The notes beneath the pieces were generated by a model. It ran no database searches and had not been told where the DNA came from. It was given only the letters and a program-made list of their open reading frames with translations. Position numbers and translations under genes: made by a program. From the NCBI GenBank assembly GCA_041395665.1, contig JAWLAB010000002.1, positions 1 through 64,000 on the forward strand: a stretch of DNA of 64,000 nucleotides, read 5' to 3'. Of this stretch, positions 44,428 through 51,453 are shown piece after piece. Numbering within the stretch: the stretch's first letter is position 1; each line of letters begins with the position of its first letter. This DNA comes from Pseudomonadales bacterium. GTDB taxonomy: Bacteria; Pseudomonadota; Gammaproteobacteria; Pseudomonadales; UBA7239.

Positions 44428-44550
44428 CTAAGGTTTGTTGATGCGACTCCAATCAGACGGATAGCCATCGCAGCCTGCCAACAACAATACCAATAACAGG
44501 ACAACGCCGCTGGCGACGCTGTGCCGCACTTGATAACACCAAGACTTCAT
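44428..44550 (-). CDS. Very small lipoprotein, unknown
   Basis: A 40-codon frame with clear lipoprotein features. The ATG at 44550 is preceded by GAGGAGAG at good spacing; then come a short basic start (MKSWCYQVRHSVASG), a hydrophobic core (VVLLLVLLL) and the lipobox LAGC, with only 13 residues after the cysteine (DGYPSDWSRINKP). No family recognised. The stop is at 44428, and upstream on the minus strand nothing is coding before tRNA-Arg. It is convergent with the acyltransferase. Confidence comes from the agreement of ribosome-binding site, signal peptide and lipobox. Confidence 0.65.
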   Translation of the reverse strand: MKSWCYQVRHSVASGVVLLLVLLLAGCDGYPSDWSRINKP

Positions 44551-44660
44551 TCACTCTCCTCAACAATATTCCCACCAGCCCATTATCGAACAAAAAAACC
44601 AAATACTTTTCATTTAGCGGTTGACGCATCAAGGGGCGATGCCTATAGTGCGCACCCTAC

Positions 44661-44737
44661 GCGCCCGTAGCTCAGCTGGATAGAGTACCTGGCTACGAAC
44701 TAGGTGGTCGGGAGTTCGAATCTCTCCGGGCGCGCCA
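44661..44737 (+). tRNA. tRNA-Arg (ACG anticodon)
   Basis: A 77-base tRNA. The acceptor stem GCGCCCG (44661-44667) pairs with CGGGCGC (44727-44733), then discriminator G and encoded CCA. The anticodon stem-loop CCTGG-CTACGAA-CTAGG gives ACG, read as ICG after A-to-I editing (CGU/CGC/CGA codons). T-arm loop TTCGAAT. Confidence 0.97.
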
Positions 44738-44745
44738 TATAAAAC

Positions 44746-44780
44746 AAAGGCTTAGTGTTTGCGCACTAAGCCTTTTTCTT
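44746..44780 (+). terminator. Strong Rho-independent terminator after tRNA-Arg
   Basis: A 12-bp perfect stem, AAAGGCTTAGTG (44746-44757) and CACTAAGCCTTT (44764-44775), loop TTTGCG, followed by a T-rich run (TTTCTTTT). It ends the tRNA-Arg transcript; by symmetry it could also serve from the other side. Confidence 0.9.
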
Positions 44781-44800
44781 TTCAGAAACTCCCATCAGCT

Positions 44801-44953
44801 CTACGGCTGCAAGCGATATCCCACTGCTGTTTCCGTAAGTAGGTATTGGGGCTGTGCTGGATCATCTTCGAGCTTTGGTCGCAAATACCCCATGTGGATA
44901 CGCAAGTAGTGTGTTCTTTCGCTGTAAGCCGCGCCACACACTTCTTGTAGCAA
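44801..44953 (-). pseudogene. C-terminal remnant of a KdpE-type response regulator
   Basis: Fifty minus-strand codons ending at TAG 44801-44803 read LLQEVCGAAYSERTHYLRIH, then MGYLRPKLEDDPAQPQYLLT and ETAVGYRLQP. This is the end of the winged-helix domain of OmpR-type regulators, most like KdpE (THYLRVYMGYLRxKLEDDPxxPxYLLTExGVGYRL). Nothing before it encodes the receiver domain or the rest of the helix-turn-helix, and the kdp genes are not in the window. It lies just downstream of tRNA-Arg, a common site for insertion and deletion. A dead fragment. Confidence 0.75.
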
Positions 44954-44992
44954 TGTTATACCCAAAAGAAAAAACCGTATTTTCGCATAAAA

Positions 44993-45742
44993 CTATTTAA
45001 AAACTTTAACGACAGATAGCACCAAGCTGCCACCACAATAGCCATCACCGCCGGCAAAAATTTTGCAGTTATTTTCATCGATATTGCTATCGGTGTACGC
45101 CAAGCCGACATTAACGCCATAAAACTCTTTGCTAACACCGATGTTGTAGTAGCTGTATTTTGAATCCGTGCCACCAAGCCAACCGGCATCTTTGTAATCG
45201 TATTGACCCAAAGTCGTGGTCAGTGTCGCGCCAATGAGCAGTGCGTAAGTGTGCGAACCGTAGTAATGCACGGCGCTATCGGCATCAACAATCGGTGTGT
45301 CTTTTGAGTAATCGAGGCCCACAGCAAACGAACCGATACTACCGGCGTTGTAGCTCACTTGTGCGTGAGTTTCGTTGAAATCCAGCGCGTTGGCGTTGTC
45401 ATACAAATACTTGGTGTGTTTGAGATCGAAGGCAAAATCGCCCATGTTGAAGCCGTAACCCGCGTAGATGTCTTGCTCAGTGTGCGCGCGAGGCGCCAGT
45501 TTAAAATCCACATTCGACAACCAAGTGCCTGTGTAGAAGCCAGAAGAATGCGTGATATCCACGCCGCCTTGCACCGCCACACCGTTGCGCGTTTGACTGA
45601 TGCCACGCCACATATAGTTACTGGATAAACCAATGTTGCCGCTGCCTTCAAAACCCGCGCCCAATTCCAGAGCCATGACTGGTAAACCAACCAGCAGCAA
45701 CGAACTGGCTGTGGCAATTTTTACTGCGTTGAAAATTTTCAT
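44993..45742 (-). CDS. TorF family putative porin
   Basis: Outer-membrane beta-barrel protein of the TorF/Gcw_chp group, conserved but of uncertain cargo. The signal peptide (AVKIATASSLLLVGLPVMAL) is followed by the family opening GSGNIGLSSNYMWRGISQTR, alternating beta-strand segments and a C-terminal strand ending in a charged-aromatic residue pair (VVKVFK). Length is 249 residues. It is divergent from the unknown gene at 45889, and the shared intergenic region has Fur-box-like sequences, so it may be iron-regulated. Confidence 0.85.
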   Translation of the reverse strand: MKIFNAVKIATASSLLLVGLPVMALELGAGFEGSGNIGLSSNYMWRGISQTRNGVAVQGGVDITHSSGFYTGTWLSNVDFKLAPRAHTEQDIYAGYGFNMGDFAFDLKHTKYLYDNANALDFNETHAQVSYNAGSIGSFAVGLDYSKDTPIVDADSAVHYYGSHTYALLIGATLTTTLGQYDYKDAGWLGGTDSKYSYYNIGVSKEFYGVNVGLAYTDSNIDENNCKIFAGGDGYCGGSLVLSVVKVFK

Positions 45743-45810
45743 TTCAAACTACCTCATGATGGAAATTGTAAAGACAAAATCTGCCGCAGTGACCACCCAC
45801 AGCCTATTAA

Positions 45811-45871
45811 ATGATATTGATTCCTATTTACATTTATCTCTGGCGCAAATATGATAATGATTCTCATCTGC
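45811..45871. promoter_or_regulatory. Fur-box-like sites between the porin and an unknown gene
   Basis: GATAATGATTCTCATC at 45853-45868 resembles the Fur consensus GATAATGATAATCATTATC over its first nine bases and in the later CAT. A second, weaker match (ATGATATTGATTCCTATTTA) begins near 45811. They lie between the minus-strand porin (start 45742) and the plus-strand gene (ATG 45889), so either or both could be repressed by Fur with iron. Support is the sequence match, plus the TonB system next door. Confidence 0.65.
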
Positions 45872-45888
45872 AGAAAGGATACCGTGCC

Positions 45889-46419
45889 ATGGCAAACAGC
45901 AGCTCGATCTACCCGACAAACATCACCGTCAGCGATATCAGCGCCAGCGAACGCTTGATGTTGATGACGCTGCGGCTTTGGGCTATCCCTCATCACAGCC
46001 CGCACAAGCAATGCCCAGACTGGCGCACCGGCCTCTACCAATGTGATGCGGGCGACCAAGCCTGTGCCGCGATGGATGCCTTCATGAACATACTGTTGTC
46101 CTACAGCGCGCGCGCGATGGATATGCGGTGCACTTGTAACGAACGCTTGGGGCTTGATGAAGGTTTATTTCTACAGATGTTGGCTCTGCTGCAAGACAAC
46201 AAACACTGGGAAGCACAGGCCATTCTGGCTGATTGGGTGCCGCTGCCCGTGCAAGGCATGGCTCTGTTGTGCGCCATGCACCTCGCCGAAGCGCTGCGCA
46301 AAGCGGAGATTGTGGTGCCCCTGTTTACACGCCAACCGGCGCAGATTTTTCAGTTTGAGGAGTTCCGCGCGCGCCGTATGCAGCAAACTCTGTATGCCGC
46401 AGGACAAGTGCTGCATTGA
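45889..46419 (+). CDS. Hypothetical Cys-rich protein, probably iron-regulated
   Basis: No family recognised. A 176-residue, apparently cytoplasmic protein without signal peptide or membrane helices. The N-terminal half has several cysteines (KQCPDW, YQCDAGDQAC, RCTCNERLGLDE), so metal or redox binding is possible. The second half looks helical (LALLQDNKHWEAQAILAD; AEALRKAEIVV). The start is the ATG at 45889 with GAAAGGA upstream; earlier in-frame codons overlap the Fur-box-like site. It is convergent with exbD, 7 bases apart, and divergent from the porin. Its place among tonB-exbBD and Fur-box-like sites suggests a role in iron or heme metabolism; this is inference. Confidence 0.7.
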   Translation: MANSSSIYPTNITVSDISASERLMLMTLRLWAIPHHSPHKQCPDWRTGLYQCDAGDQACAAMDAFMNILLSYSARAMDMRCTCNERLGLDEGLFLQMLALLQDNKHWEAQAILADWVPLPVQGMALLCAMHLAEALRKAEIVVPLFTRQPAQIFQFEEFRARRMQQTLYAAGQVLH

Positions 46420-46426
46420 TTGCAGC

Positions 46427-46873
46427 CTACTGATTAGGCACAGCGCCCACTGGCTGTACGCCGCCACCTGGCAGCATCACAAAACCCAGCTTGGTGATGC
46501 CCGCTTCTTTGACTTGCGCCATCACTTGCGCCACGCGCTCATAGCGCACTTCTTTGTCCGCCATCAAATGCAACTCCGGCTGCGGTTGTTGTGTGGCAGC
46601 CTCGGTTAAACGCACAACCAAATTTTCATCCGCTACGCTTTCACCATTCCAAGTGATTTTGCCCACTGGGTCGATGGACAGCTTAATCGCCTTCGGCTTG
46701 TCCTGTGTCGTGGTTCCTGCCGCCTTGGGCAAATTCACGGTGATCGACTGCGTCATCAGCGGCGCACAGACCATGAAGATAATCAGCAACACCAACATGA
46801 CATCGACCAGCGGCGTCATGTTGATCTCCGACATCGGCTGCGAAGCGCCCTGCTCAAATCCACCGAAGGCCAT
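46427..46873 (-). CDS. exbD: Biopolymer transport protein ExbD
   Basis: Inner-membrane partner of ExbB; together they energise TonB with the proton-motive force. There is a short cytoplasmic N-terminus (SQPMSEINMTPLVDVMLVLL) with the essential membrane Asp in the VDVMLVLLIIFMV helix, then a periplasmic domain. Length is 148 residues. Its ATG overlaps the exbB stop as TAATG, so the two are coupled. Convergent with the unknown plus-strand gene. Confidence 0.93.
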   Translation of the reverse strand: MAFGGFEQGASQPMSEINMTPLVDVMLVLLIIFMVCAPLMTQSITVNLPKAAGTTTQDKPKAIKLSIDPVGKITWNGESVADENLVVRLTEAATQQPQPELHLMADKEVRYERVAQVMAQVKEAGITKLGFVMLPGGGVQPVGAVPNQ

Positions 46874-47655
46874 TAGTTTTGGCTCCCACCGTTGTTACTG
46901 GCGTGCGTGCTGGGCGGTACGCCGGCAGCCAGCGGCTTTACCTTCGCCGAGCGCAGTAAGGCCGTTTTATTGACGCTTTGATGCGTGCCTGTGGTGAAGT
47001 ACATCAACAGATCATGGGCAAAACCATCGAGATCAGCGGCAATCAAACGCTGCACACGGTTAAAAGCGTTGTAGCCCAGCACAGCGGGAATCGCCACAAA
47101 CAAACCAATGGCCGTCATGATCAAAGCTTCACCCACGGGGCCCGCCACTTTGTCCAGTGATGCCTGACCTGTGACACCGATGGCCGCCAGTGCGTGATAA
47201 ATCCCCCACACCGTACCAAACAGCCCAACAAAAGGAGAAACCGAACCAATGGAAGCGAGAAACACTTGGCCTCTCTCCAAATCGGAAGTGGCGCGGTTCA
47301 ATGCTTGACGCAGCGCGCGCGTCACAATTTCATTCAGAGACATTTCTGCATCTAAATGCGCCTGAATGCCAGGGCGATGGTTTTGAAAATGTGACACCGC
47401 CAAAATACCGTGCTTCACCAGCAGATAGAACGGCTGCATACGCGATAACTTGCTCATGCCCGTTTCCAAATCCTGCGCCTGCCAAAAGCGATCCACTGCG
47501 CCGCTGTTAGCGTGCTGCCACCAAGCGAGCTGCACACTTTTTCCCAAAATAATGCTCCAGCTAATCACCGACATCAGCAGCAACAAAATCAATACACCGT
47601 GTGAAATAGCATCGCCCTGCTGCCAAAAGGTGACGAAATTGAGATCAAAAGTCAT
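46873..47655 (-). CDS. exbB: Biopolymer transport protein ExbB (MotA/TolQ/ExbB family)
   Basis: Three-helix inner-membrane protein forming the proton channel with ExbD. The first helix is near residues 18-40 (GVLILLLLMSVISWSIILGK). The MotA_ExbB domain holds FLASIGSVSPFVGLFGTVWG, GIYHALAAIGVTGQ, GPVGEALIMTAIGLFVAIPA and NAFNR. Length is 260 residues, with a polar C-terminal tail. Lies between tonB and exbD. Confidence 0.93.
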   Translation of the reverse strand: MTFDLNFVTFWQQGDAISHGVLILLLLMSVISWSIILGKSVQLAWWQHANSGAVDRFWQAQDLETGMSKLSRMQPFYLLVKHGILAVSHFQNHRPGIQAHLDAEMSLNEIVTRALRQALNRATSDLERGQVFLASIGSVSPFVGLFGTVWGIYHALAAIGVTGQASLDKVAGPVGEALIMTAIGLFVAIPAVLGYNAFNRVQRLIAADLDGFAHDLLMYFTTGTHQSVNKTALLRSAKVKPLAAGVPPSTHASNNGGSQN

Positions 47656-47707
47656 GTCATTGCCTCTCTATCAAACTGGCCAATCATTGCGTTTCAATGC
47701 GCAAAAC

Positions 47708-48373
47708 TTATTTCTTCAAACCGAATTGAATCGGCACCTCTACCCAGCTCGTCAAAGCGACATCACCCTGACGCGCTGGTACAAATCGCCATTTATAAGT
47801 GGCTTTTACTGCCGCTTCGTCTAGCCGTGAAAAGCCGGACGATGTTTTAACACTGACCTCTAACGGCTTGCCTTCTGCCGAGACTTTCACACGCAACAAC
47901 ACCCTGCCTTCTTCACCCAACCTATTCGACAGCGCCGGATAAGCAGGTTTCGGATTGTTCAAATAATCCGCGTCATAGCGCGCCTGTGTCACCGCTACCG
48001 CTGCGGGTTTCGCTACCGGATTCTCAACCGGCTTCACGGGCTGCGCTATCGGTGGCTGCGGTCTAGGCAGCACAGGCAGTTTTTTCTTCTTCACCACCTT
48101 GCGCTGCTCAGCCATCTCGTCATCGCGTATTTCAGGTATTGGCGGTGGTGGCGGTGCTGGAGCCGGCGGTGCAGGTTCAACAATCGGCGCGGGAGGCGCG
48201 ATGATCTCAACCGTCACTTCTTGCATGCCCAATTTCACTGTCGGCGGTTTCTCCCGCAGCATCCACCAACACACAGCACTGGCGTGTAAACCAAGCGAAA
48301 AAACAACGCCAAACAGCACAGCGAAGTGGCTCACTGTATGCCTATTGCCTGAATCACTTGTATACTGCCGCAC
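47708..48373 (-). CDS. tonB: Energy transducer TonB
   Basis: Carries energy from ExbBD to outer-membrane receptors for siderophores and heme. There is a single N-terminal anchor (FAVLFGVVFSLGLHASAVCWW, split over residues about 18-40), a Pro-rich spacer (EPAPPAPAPPPPPIPE), a basic stretch (VVKKKKLPVLPRP) and the C-terminal TonB domain (PKPAYPALSNRLGEEGRVLL; TYKWRFVPARQGD). I start it at the GTG at 48373 with GAGG upstream, because the longer frame (to 48424) would begin before the Fur-box-like site. Length is 221 residues. First gene of tonB-exbB-exbD. Confidence 0.9.
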   Translation of the reverse strand: MRQYTSDSGNRHTVSHFAVLFGVVFSLGLHASAVCWWMLREKPPTVKLGMQEVTVEIIAPPAPIVEPAPPAPAPPPPPIPEIRDDEMAEQRKVVKKKKLPVLPRPQPPIAQPVKPVENPVAKPAAVAVTQARYDADYLNNPKPAYPALSNRLGEEGRVLLRVKVSAEGKPLEVSVKTSSGFSRLDEAAVKATYKWRFVPARQGDVALTSWVEVPIQFGLKK

Positions 48374-48394
48374 TACAACCTCAAAAAAGCGAAC

Positions 48395-48413
48395 GATAAT
48401 AATTCTCAGATAC
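48395..48413. promoter_or_regulatory. Fur-box-like operator before tonB
   Basis: GATAATAATTCTCAGAT on the plus strand, 22 bases upstream of the tonB GTG, resembles a Fur box (GATAATGATAATCATTATC). tonB operons are classic Fur targets, so repression by iron is expected. The same site lies 121-139 bases before rnk on the other side. Confidence 0.65.
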
Positions 48414-48534
48414 GGTATCGTCAACTGTCTCTGATCGGATGATTATTCCTTCGGTTATTTTCCTTTATTTTTTAGATACGATGTCAGCAAATTTGCTGCA
48501 GAACTTTTGCTGTAGAACATTTAGAGAGAGCACC

Positions 48535-48945
48535 ATGAGCAAGAAGCCCACCATCACTATTTCCAGCCTCGATGCAGAGCGTTTGGAGCATTTACTGGAA
48601 ACACTGCCAGCTAATCACGCTGGCGGCACGGCACTCGAAACGGAATTGGCGCGCGCCAACATTGTTGAGCCGCAAAAAATGCCACCCAATGTGGTCACCA
48701 TGAATTCCACCGTGAAATTTTTAATGGCGGCCACCAACGAAGAATTTGAACTGACGCTGGTTTATCCCAAAGATGCTGATACCAGTGGCAAAACAGTCTC
48801 TATCCTCGCGCCCGTGGGCAGCGCCCTGCTCGGCTTATCGCAAGGCGATGAAATTGAGTGGCCGAAGCCCGGCGGTGGCATGACGACAGTGAAAGTCGAA
48901 GAAATCACCTATCAGCCCGAACGCGCAGGCGAACACTATCGCTGA
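48535..48945 (+). CDS. rnk: Regulator of nucleoside diphosphate kinase (Rnk), GreA-like
   Basis: RNA-polymerase-binding protein of the Rnk/GreA C-terminal-domain family. Start MSKKPTITISSLDAERLEHL, then EFELTLVYPKDAD, VSILAPVGSALLGLSQGDEI and WPKPGG, which match the Rnk FKBP-like domain. The start is the ATG at 48535 with GAGAGAG upstream; the longer frame is not family-like. Length is 136 residues. It is followed by a long inverted repeat and the glutathione transferase gene. Confidence 0.9.
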   Translation: MSKKPTITISSLDAERLEHLLETLPANHAGGTALETELARANIVEPQKMPPNVVTMNSTVKFLMAATNEEFELTLVYPKDADTSGKTVSILAPVGSALLGLSQGDEIEWPKPGGGMTTVKVEEITYQPERAGEHYR

Positions 48946-48948
48946 GCG

Positions 48949-49017
48949 TGGCATCTCCTAGACGAATGCCTGCGTGAGTTTTAGCATGGAGCGGCATTCA
49001 TTCTGCTAGGAGTTGCC
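48949..49017 (+). promoter_or_regulatory. Long hairpin burying the ribosome-binding site of the GST gene
   Basis: A left arm at 48949-48970 (TGGCATCTCCTAG, ACGAATGCC) pairs with a right arm at 48993-49017 (GGCATTCAT, CTAGGAGTTGCCA) around a 22-base loop. The right arm holds AGGAG, the ribosome-binding site of the GST gene (ATG at 49021), paired with CTCCT in the left arm. No U-run follows, so it is not a plain terminator. It could act as a translational switch (temperature or trans-acting RNA) or a 3' end for rnk. Folding was judged by eye. Confidence 0.6.
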
Positions 49018-49020
49018 ACC

Positions 49021-49638
49021 ATGAAACTGTATTACTCCCCCGGTGCCTGTTCACTCGCTTCCCACATCGTTTTAGAGTGGATAGGCAAACCGTATGACTT
49101 ACAAAAAGCCAGCATTCATTCGCCAAAATCTCCTGAATTATTGCAAGTAAATCCGCAAGGCGCTGTGCCGGTTTTGGAAGAAAACGGCTGGGTGTTGACG
49201 CAAAACCTCGCCATCATGAATTACCTTGCCGACTCCGCCGTCGAAGCCAATCTGTGCGGTGACAACAGCGCAAGATGTCGCGCAGAAGTGAATCACTGGC
49301 TGGGATTTTTGAATTCTGATTTACACACCGCTTTCAAACCGCTGTTTGGCGGCACGATGTATCTCGGCGATGAAAAAGTCATCGCACAAACCAAAGACAA
49401 CGCACAGAAAAATGTTGTGCGTATGCTCACCATGGTCAACGAACATTTAGCCAAACAAGATTACTTGGCACAGCATCGCTCAATGGCGGACGCCTATCTG
49501 TATGTCATCCTGCGCTGGGTAAAATCTTTACACATTGATGTGAGTTCGCTGAAAGCACTGCACGCTTTTGTGCAACGCATGGAAGCGGATAGCGGCGTAC
49601 AAAAAGCGCTGGCAATGGAAGGGTTGAGCAATTTATAA
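49021..49638 (+). CDS. Glutathione S-transferase, beta-class-like
   Basis: Conjugates or reduces via glutathione in the cytoplasm. Thioredoxin-fold N-terminus MKLYYSPGACSLASHIVLEW with Cys 10, the residue used by beta-class enzymes; NPQGAVPVLEENGWVLTQN holds the cis-Pro and the glutathione-binding E/QN residues. The helical C-terminal domain ends with YLYVILRWVKSLHID. Length is 205 residues. It is preceded by the hairpin at 48949-49017 that covers its ribosome-binding site. Substrate unknown. Confidence 0.92.
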   Translation: MKLYYSPGACSLASHIVLEWIGKPYDLQKASIHSPKSPELLQVNPQGAVPVLEENGWVLTQNLAIMNYLADSAVEANLCGDNSARCRAEVNHWLGFLNSDLHTAFKPLFGGTMYLGDEKVIAQTKDNAQKNVVRMLTMVNEHLAKQDYLAQHRSMADAYLYVILRWVKSLHIDVSSLKALHAFVQRMEADSGVQKALAMEGLSNL

Positions 49639-49709
49639 CGCCAAGACAATCTCAACCGGTGCAAAGCTGTGAAGCCGCGCCGTTTGAGGCTGGTGACGTG
49701 AGTAACTTA

Positions 49710-50072
49710 TTAGCGCCAAAACCTTAGAGATCCAGCGTGAAATCTTGCAATGACTAAAAGTACTACTCCGAGAAATACATCCCAGAAACAATTAAATAAA
49801 AAATTAAACCAGTATTTATTGGATTCTAACGAGAGGCTAACGGATTTACGCGACTTTCCTATTAGGCTAAACATCTCACCGGTTAATAGCCCATCGTAGA
49901 TTCCTTTAGTCATCCCAATAAAAAGTAACGCAAAAAATAGAAACGGTAGAATTTGCAACTGAACGCTTATTTTTGTTGTGGTTTTTTTACGCCCACGCAG
50001 GAGAAATGATGCAAAAACCCACGATGCGGGAAGTATGGGTAGCATAAGCATGATGGCTGCAATGTTATTCAT
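49710..50072 (-). CDS. Hypothetical small membrane protein
   Basis: Not recognised. A 120-residue protein with three likely helices (IMLMLPILPASWVFASFLL; LPFLFFALLFIGMTKGIYDG; WFNFLFNCFWDVFLGVVLLV) and a basic loop (RGRKKTTTK). It reads more AT-rich than its neighbours. Starts at ATG 50072 with AAGAAG upstream. Downstream of lpxH in the same orientation, 27 bases after its stop. No functional motif seen; a DUF may exist but I cannot name it. Confidence 0.55.
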   Translation of the reverse strand: MNNIAAIMLMLPILPASWVFASFLLRGRKKTTTKISVQLQILPFLFFALLFIGMTKGIYDGLLTGEMFSLIGKSRKSVSLSLESNKYWFNFLFNCFWDVFLGVVLLVIARFHAGSLRFWR

Positions 50073-50099
50073 GCAGTCTTCTTGAACTCCAACTTTAGA

Positions 50100-50846
50100 T
50101 TAAACATCTGCGTCCGCACTGGGCGCACGCTCCCACAACAACTCAGCAGCACCATTTTTCCACTGCAAGTAGCAGTATTGATCCGTCCAATCGCCCAACA
50201 CGATTCTCTCCGCCTCTACACCATTCGATAAAGCCAGCGCATGGCGCGCAGGGCGATGGGTATGTCCGTGTATCAACACGCTGCACTGCTGTTGCAGCAA
50301 TACAGTTTCAATTTCTTGCGGGGTGACATCCATGATATCTTCCGCTTTCAAGCTATTGGCTTCTTTGCTTTTCGCACGCAGTTGCGCAGCAATAGCGCGG
50401 CGTTCTACCAATGATTTCGCCAAAAAATCTTGCTGCCATGCAGGATTGCGCACCAATGCGCGGAATTGTTGGTAGGCAGCATCTTGCGTGCAGAATTGAT
50501 CACCGTGCGCTAACAACACGCGCTGCCCGTTTGTTTCGATCACATGCAATGCCGGCAACAACTGCATAGCGCAACGCGCAGCGTAGTGTTCGCCCAATAA
50601 AAAATCGCGATTGCCGTGTTGGAAAAAAATTTGCACACCGTGCGCGGCAACACACTGCAAGGCGTTGGCAACGGTTTCAGCCAGAGGGCGATCATCGTCA
50701 TCGCCTATCCACGCATCAAAAAAATCACCCAAAATGTACAGATGATCAACGCCCTGCGTTTTCTGGTCGAGAAAAGCAAAAAAGGCCGCAGTGATGTGCG
50801 GCCTTTCTTCGGATAAATGCAGATCAGAGATGAACAGTGCGTTCAT
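50100..50846 (-). CDS. lpxH: UDP-2,3-diacylglucosamine diphosphatase
   Basis: Hydrolyses UDP-2,3-diacylglucosamine to lipid X in lipid A synthesis at the inner membrane. The calcineurin-type metal motifs are present in order: SDLHLSEERP, LGDFFDAWIGDDDD, FQHGNRDFLLGEHYA, LLAHGDQFCTQD and LIHGHTHRPARH. I start it at ATG 50846; a TTG lies one codon upstream. Length is 248 residues. It follows ppiB by 9 bases, a common gammaproteobacterial pair, divergent from glnS-cysS. Confidence 0.95.
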   Translation of the reverse strand: MNALFISDLHLSEERPHITAAFFAFLDQKTQGVDHLYILGDFFDAWIGDDDDRPLAETVANALQCVAAHGVQIFFQHGNRDFLLGEHYAARCAMQLLPALHVIETNGQRVLLAHGDQFCTQDAAYQQFRALVRNPAWQQDFLAKSLVERRAIAAQLRAKSKEANSLKAEDIMDVTPQEIETVLLQQQCSVLIHGHTHRPARHALALSNGVEAERIVLGDWTDQYCYLQWKNGAAELLWERAPSADADV

Positions 50847-50855
50847 CAATCACCT

Positions 50856-51353
50856 TTATTTCACAGTGACGGAAGTGATGGTGATGTTTTCTACCGGCAC
50901 ATCTTGGTGACCGCCTTTAGAACCTGTTTTCACGCCTTTGATTTTATTCACCACATCCATGCCATCGCTCACTTTGCCGAACACGCAGTAGCCCCAACCT
51001 TGCGAAGTTTCGCTTTTGAAATTGAGGAAATCGTTGTCTTTCACATTGATGAAAAACTGCGCCGTAGCTGAGTGCGGATCCATGGTGCGCGCCATGGCGA
51101 TGGTGCCAGTGTTGTTTTTCAAACCGTTGTTGGCTTCGTTTTTCACTGGCGCGTTGGTTTTTTTCTGGTTCATGTTTTCATCCATGCCGCCGCCTTGGAT
51201 CATGAAGCCGTCAATCACGCGATGGAAAATCGTGCCTGCGTAGAAGCCGCTGCGCGCGTATTCCAGAAAGCTGGCGACGGTGGCGGGCGCTTTTGCCGCA
51301 TCCAGTTCGAGAGTGATATCGCCGTGGGTGGTGTGCAGGGTAACTACGGACAT
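50856..51353 (-). CDS. ppiB: Peptidyl-prolyl cis-trans isomerase B (cyclophilin)
   Basis: Cytoplasmic cyclophilin-type PPIase. There is no signal peptide, which distinguishes it from periplasmic PpiA. Motifs: FHRVIDGFMIQGGGMDEN (catalytic Arg and Phe), GTIAMARTMDPHSATAQFFI and WGYCVFGKVSDGMDVV. Length is 165 residues. It is divergent from glnS and upstream of lpxH. Confidence 0.95.
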   Translation of the reverse strand: MSVVTLHTTHGDITLELDAAKAPATVASFLEYARSGFYAGTIFHRVIDGFMIQGGGMDENMNQKKTNAPVKNEANNGLKNNTGTIAMARTMDPHSATAQFFINVKDNDFLNFKSETSQGWGYCVFGKVSDGMDVVNKIKGVKTGSKGGHQDVPVENITITSVTVK

Positions 51354-51453
51354 GTGATTTCCTGTGTTTAAGCTATATCGAGGGGGTGGCTATAATACGC
51401 GCTCACCGCTACCCTCGCCAAACCTAAATATTCCCTATTTTTTGCCGGACATC

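Noticed and set aside
44341..44452. A minus-strand frame (MESHQQTLGFFL...) covering the end of the acyltransferase
   Set aside because: It is not protein-like and overlaps the well-supported acyltransferase; the only convincing minus-strand gene there is the small lipoprotein at 44428-44550.
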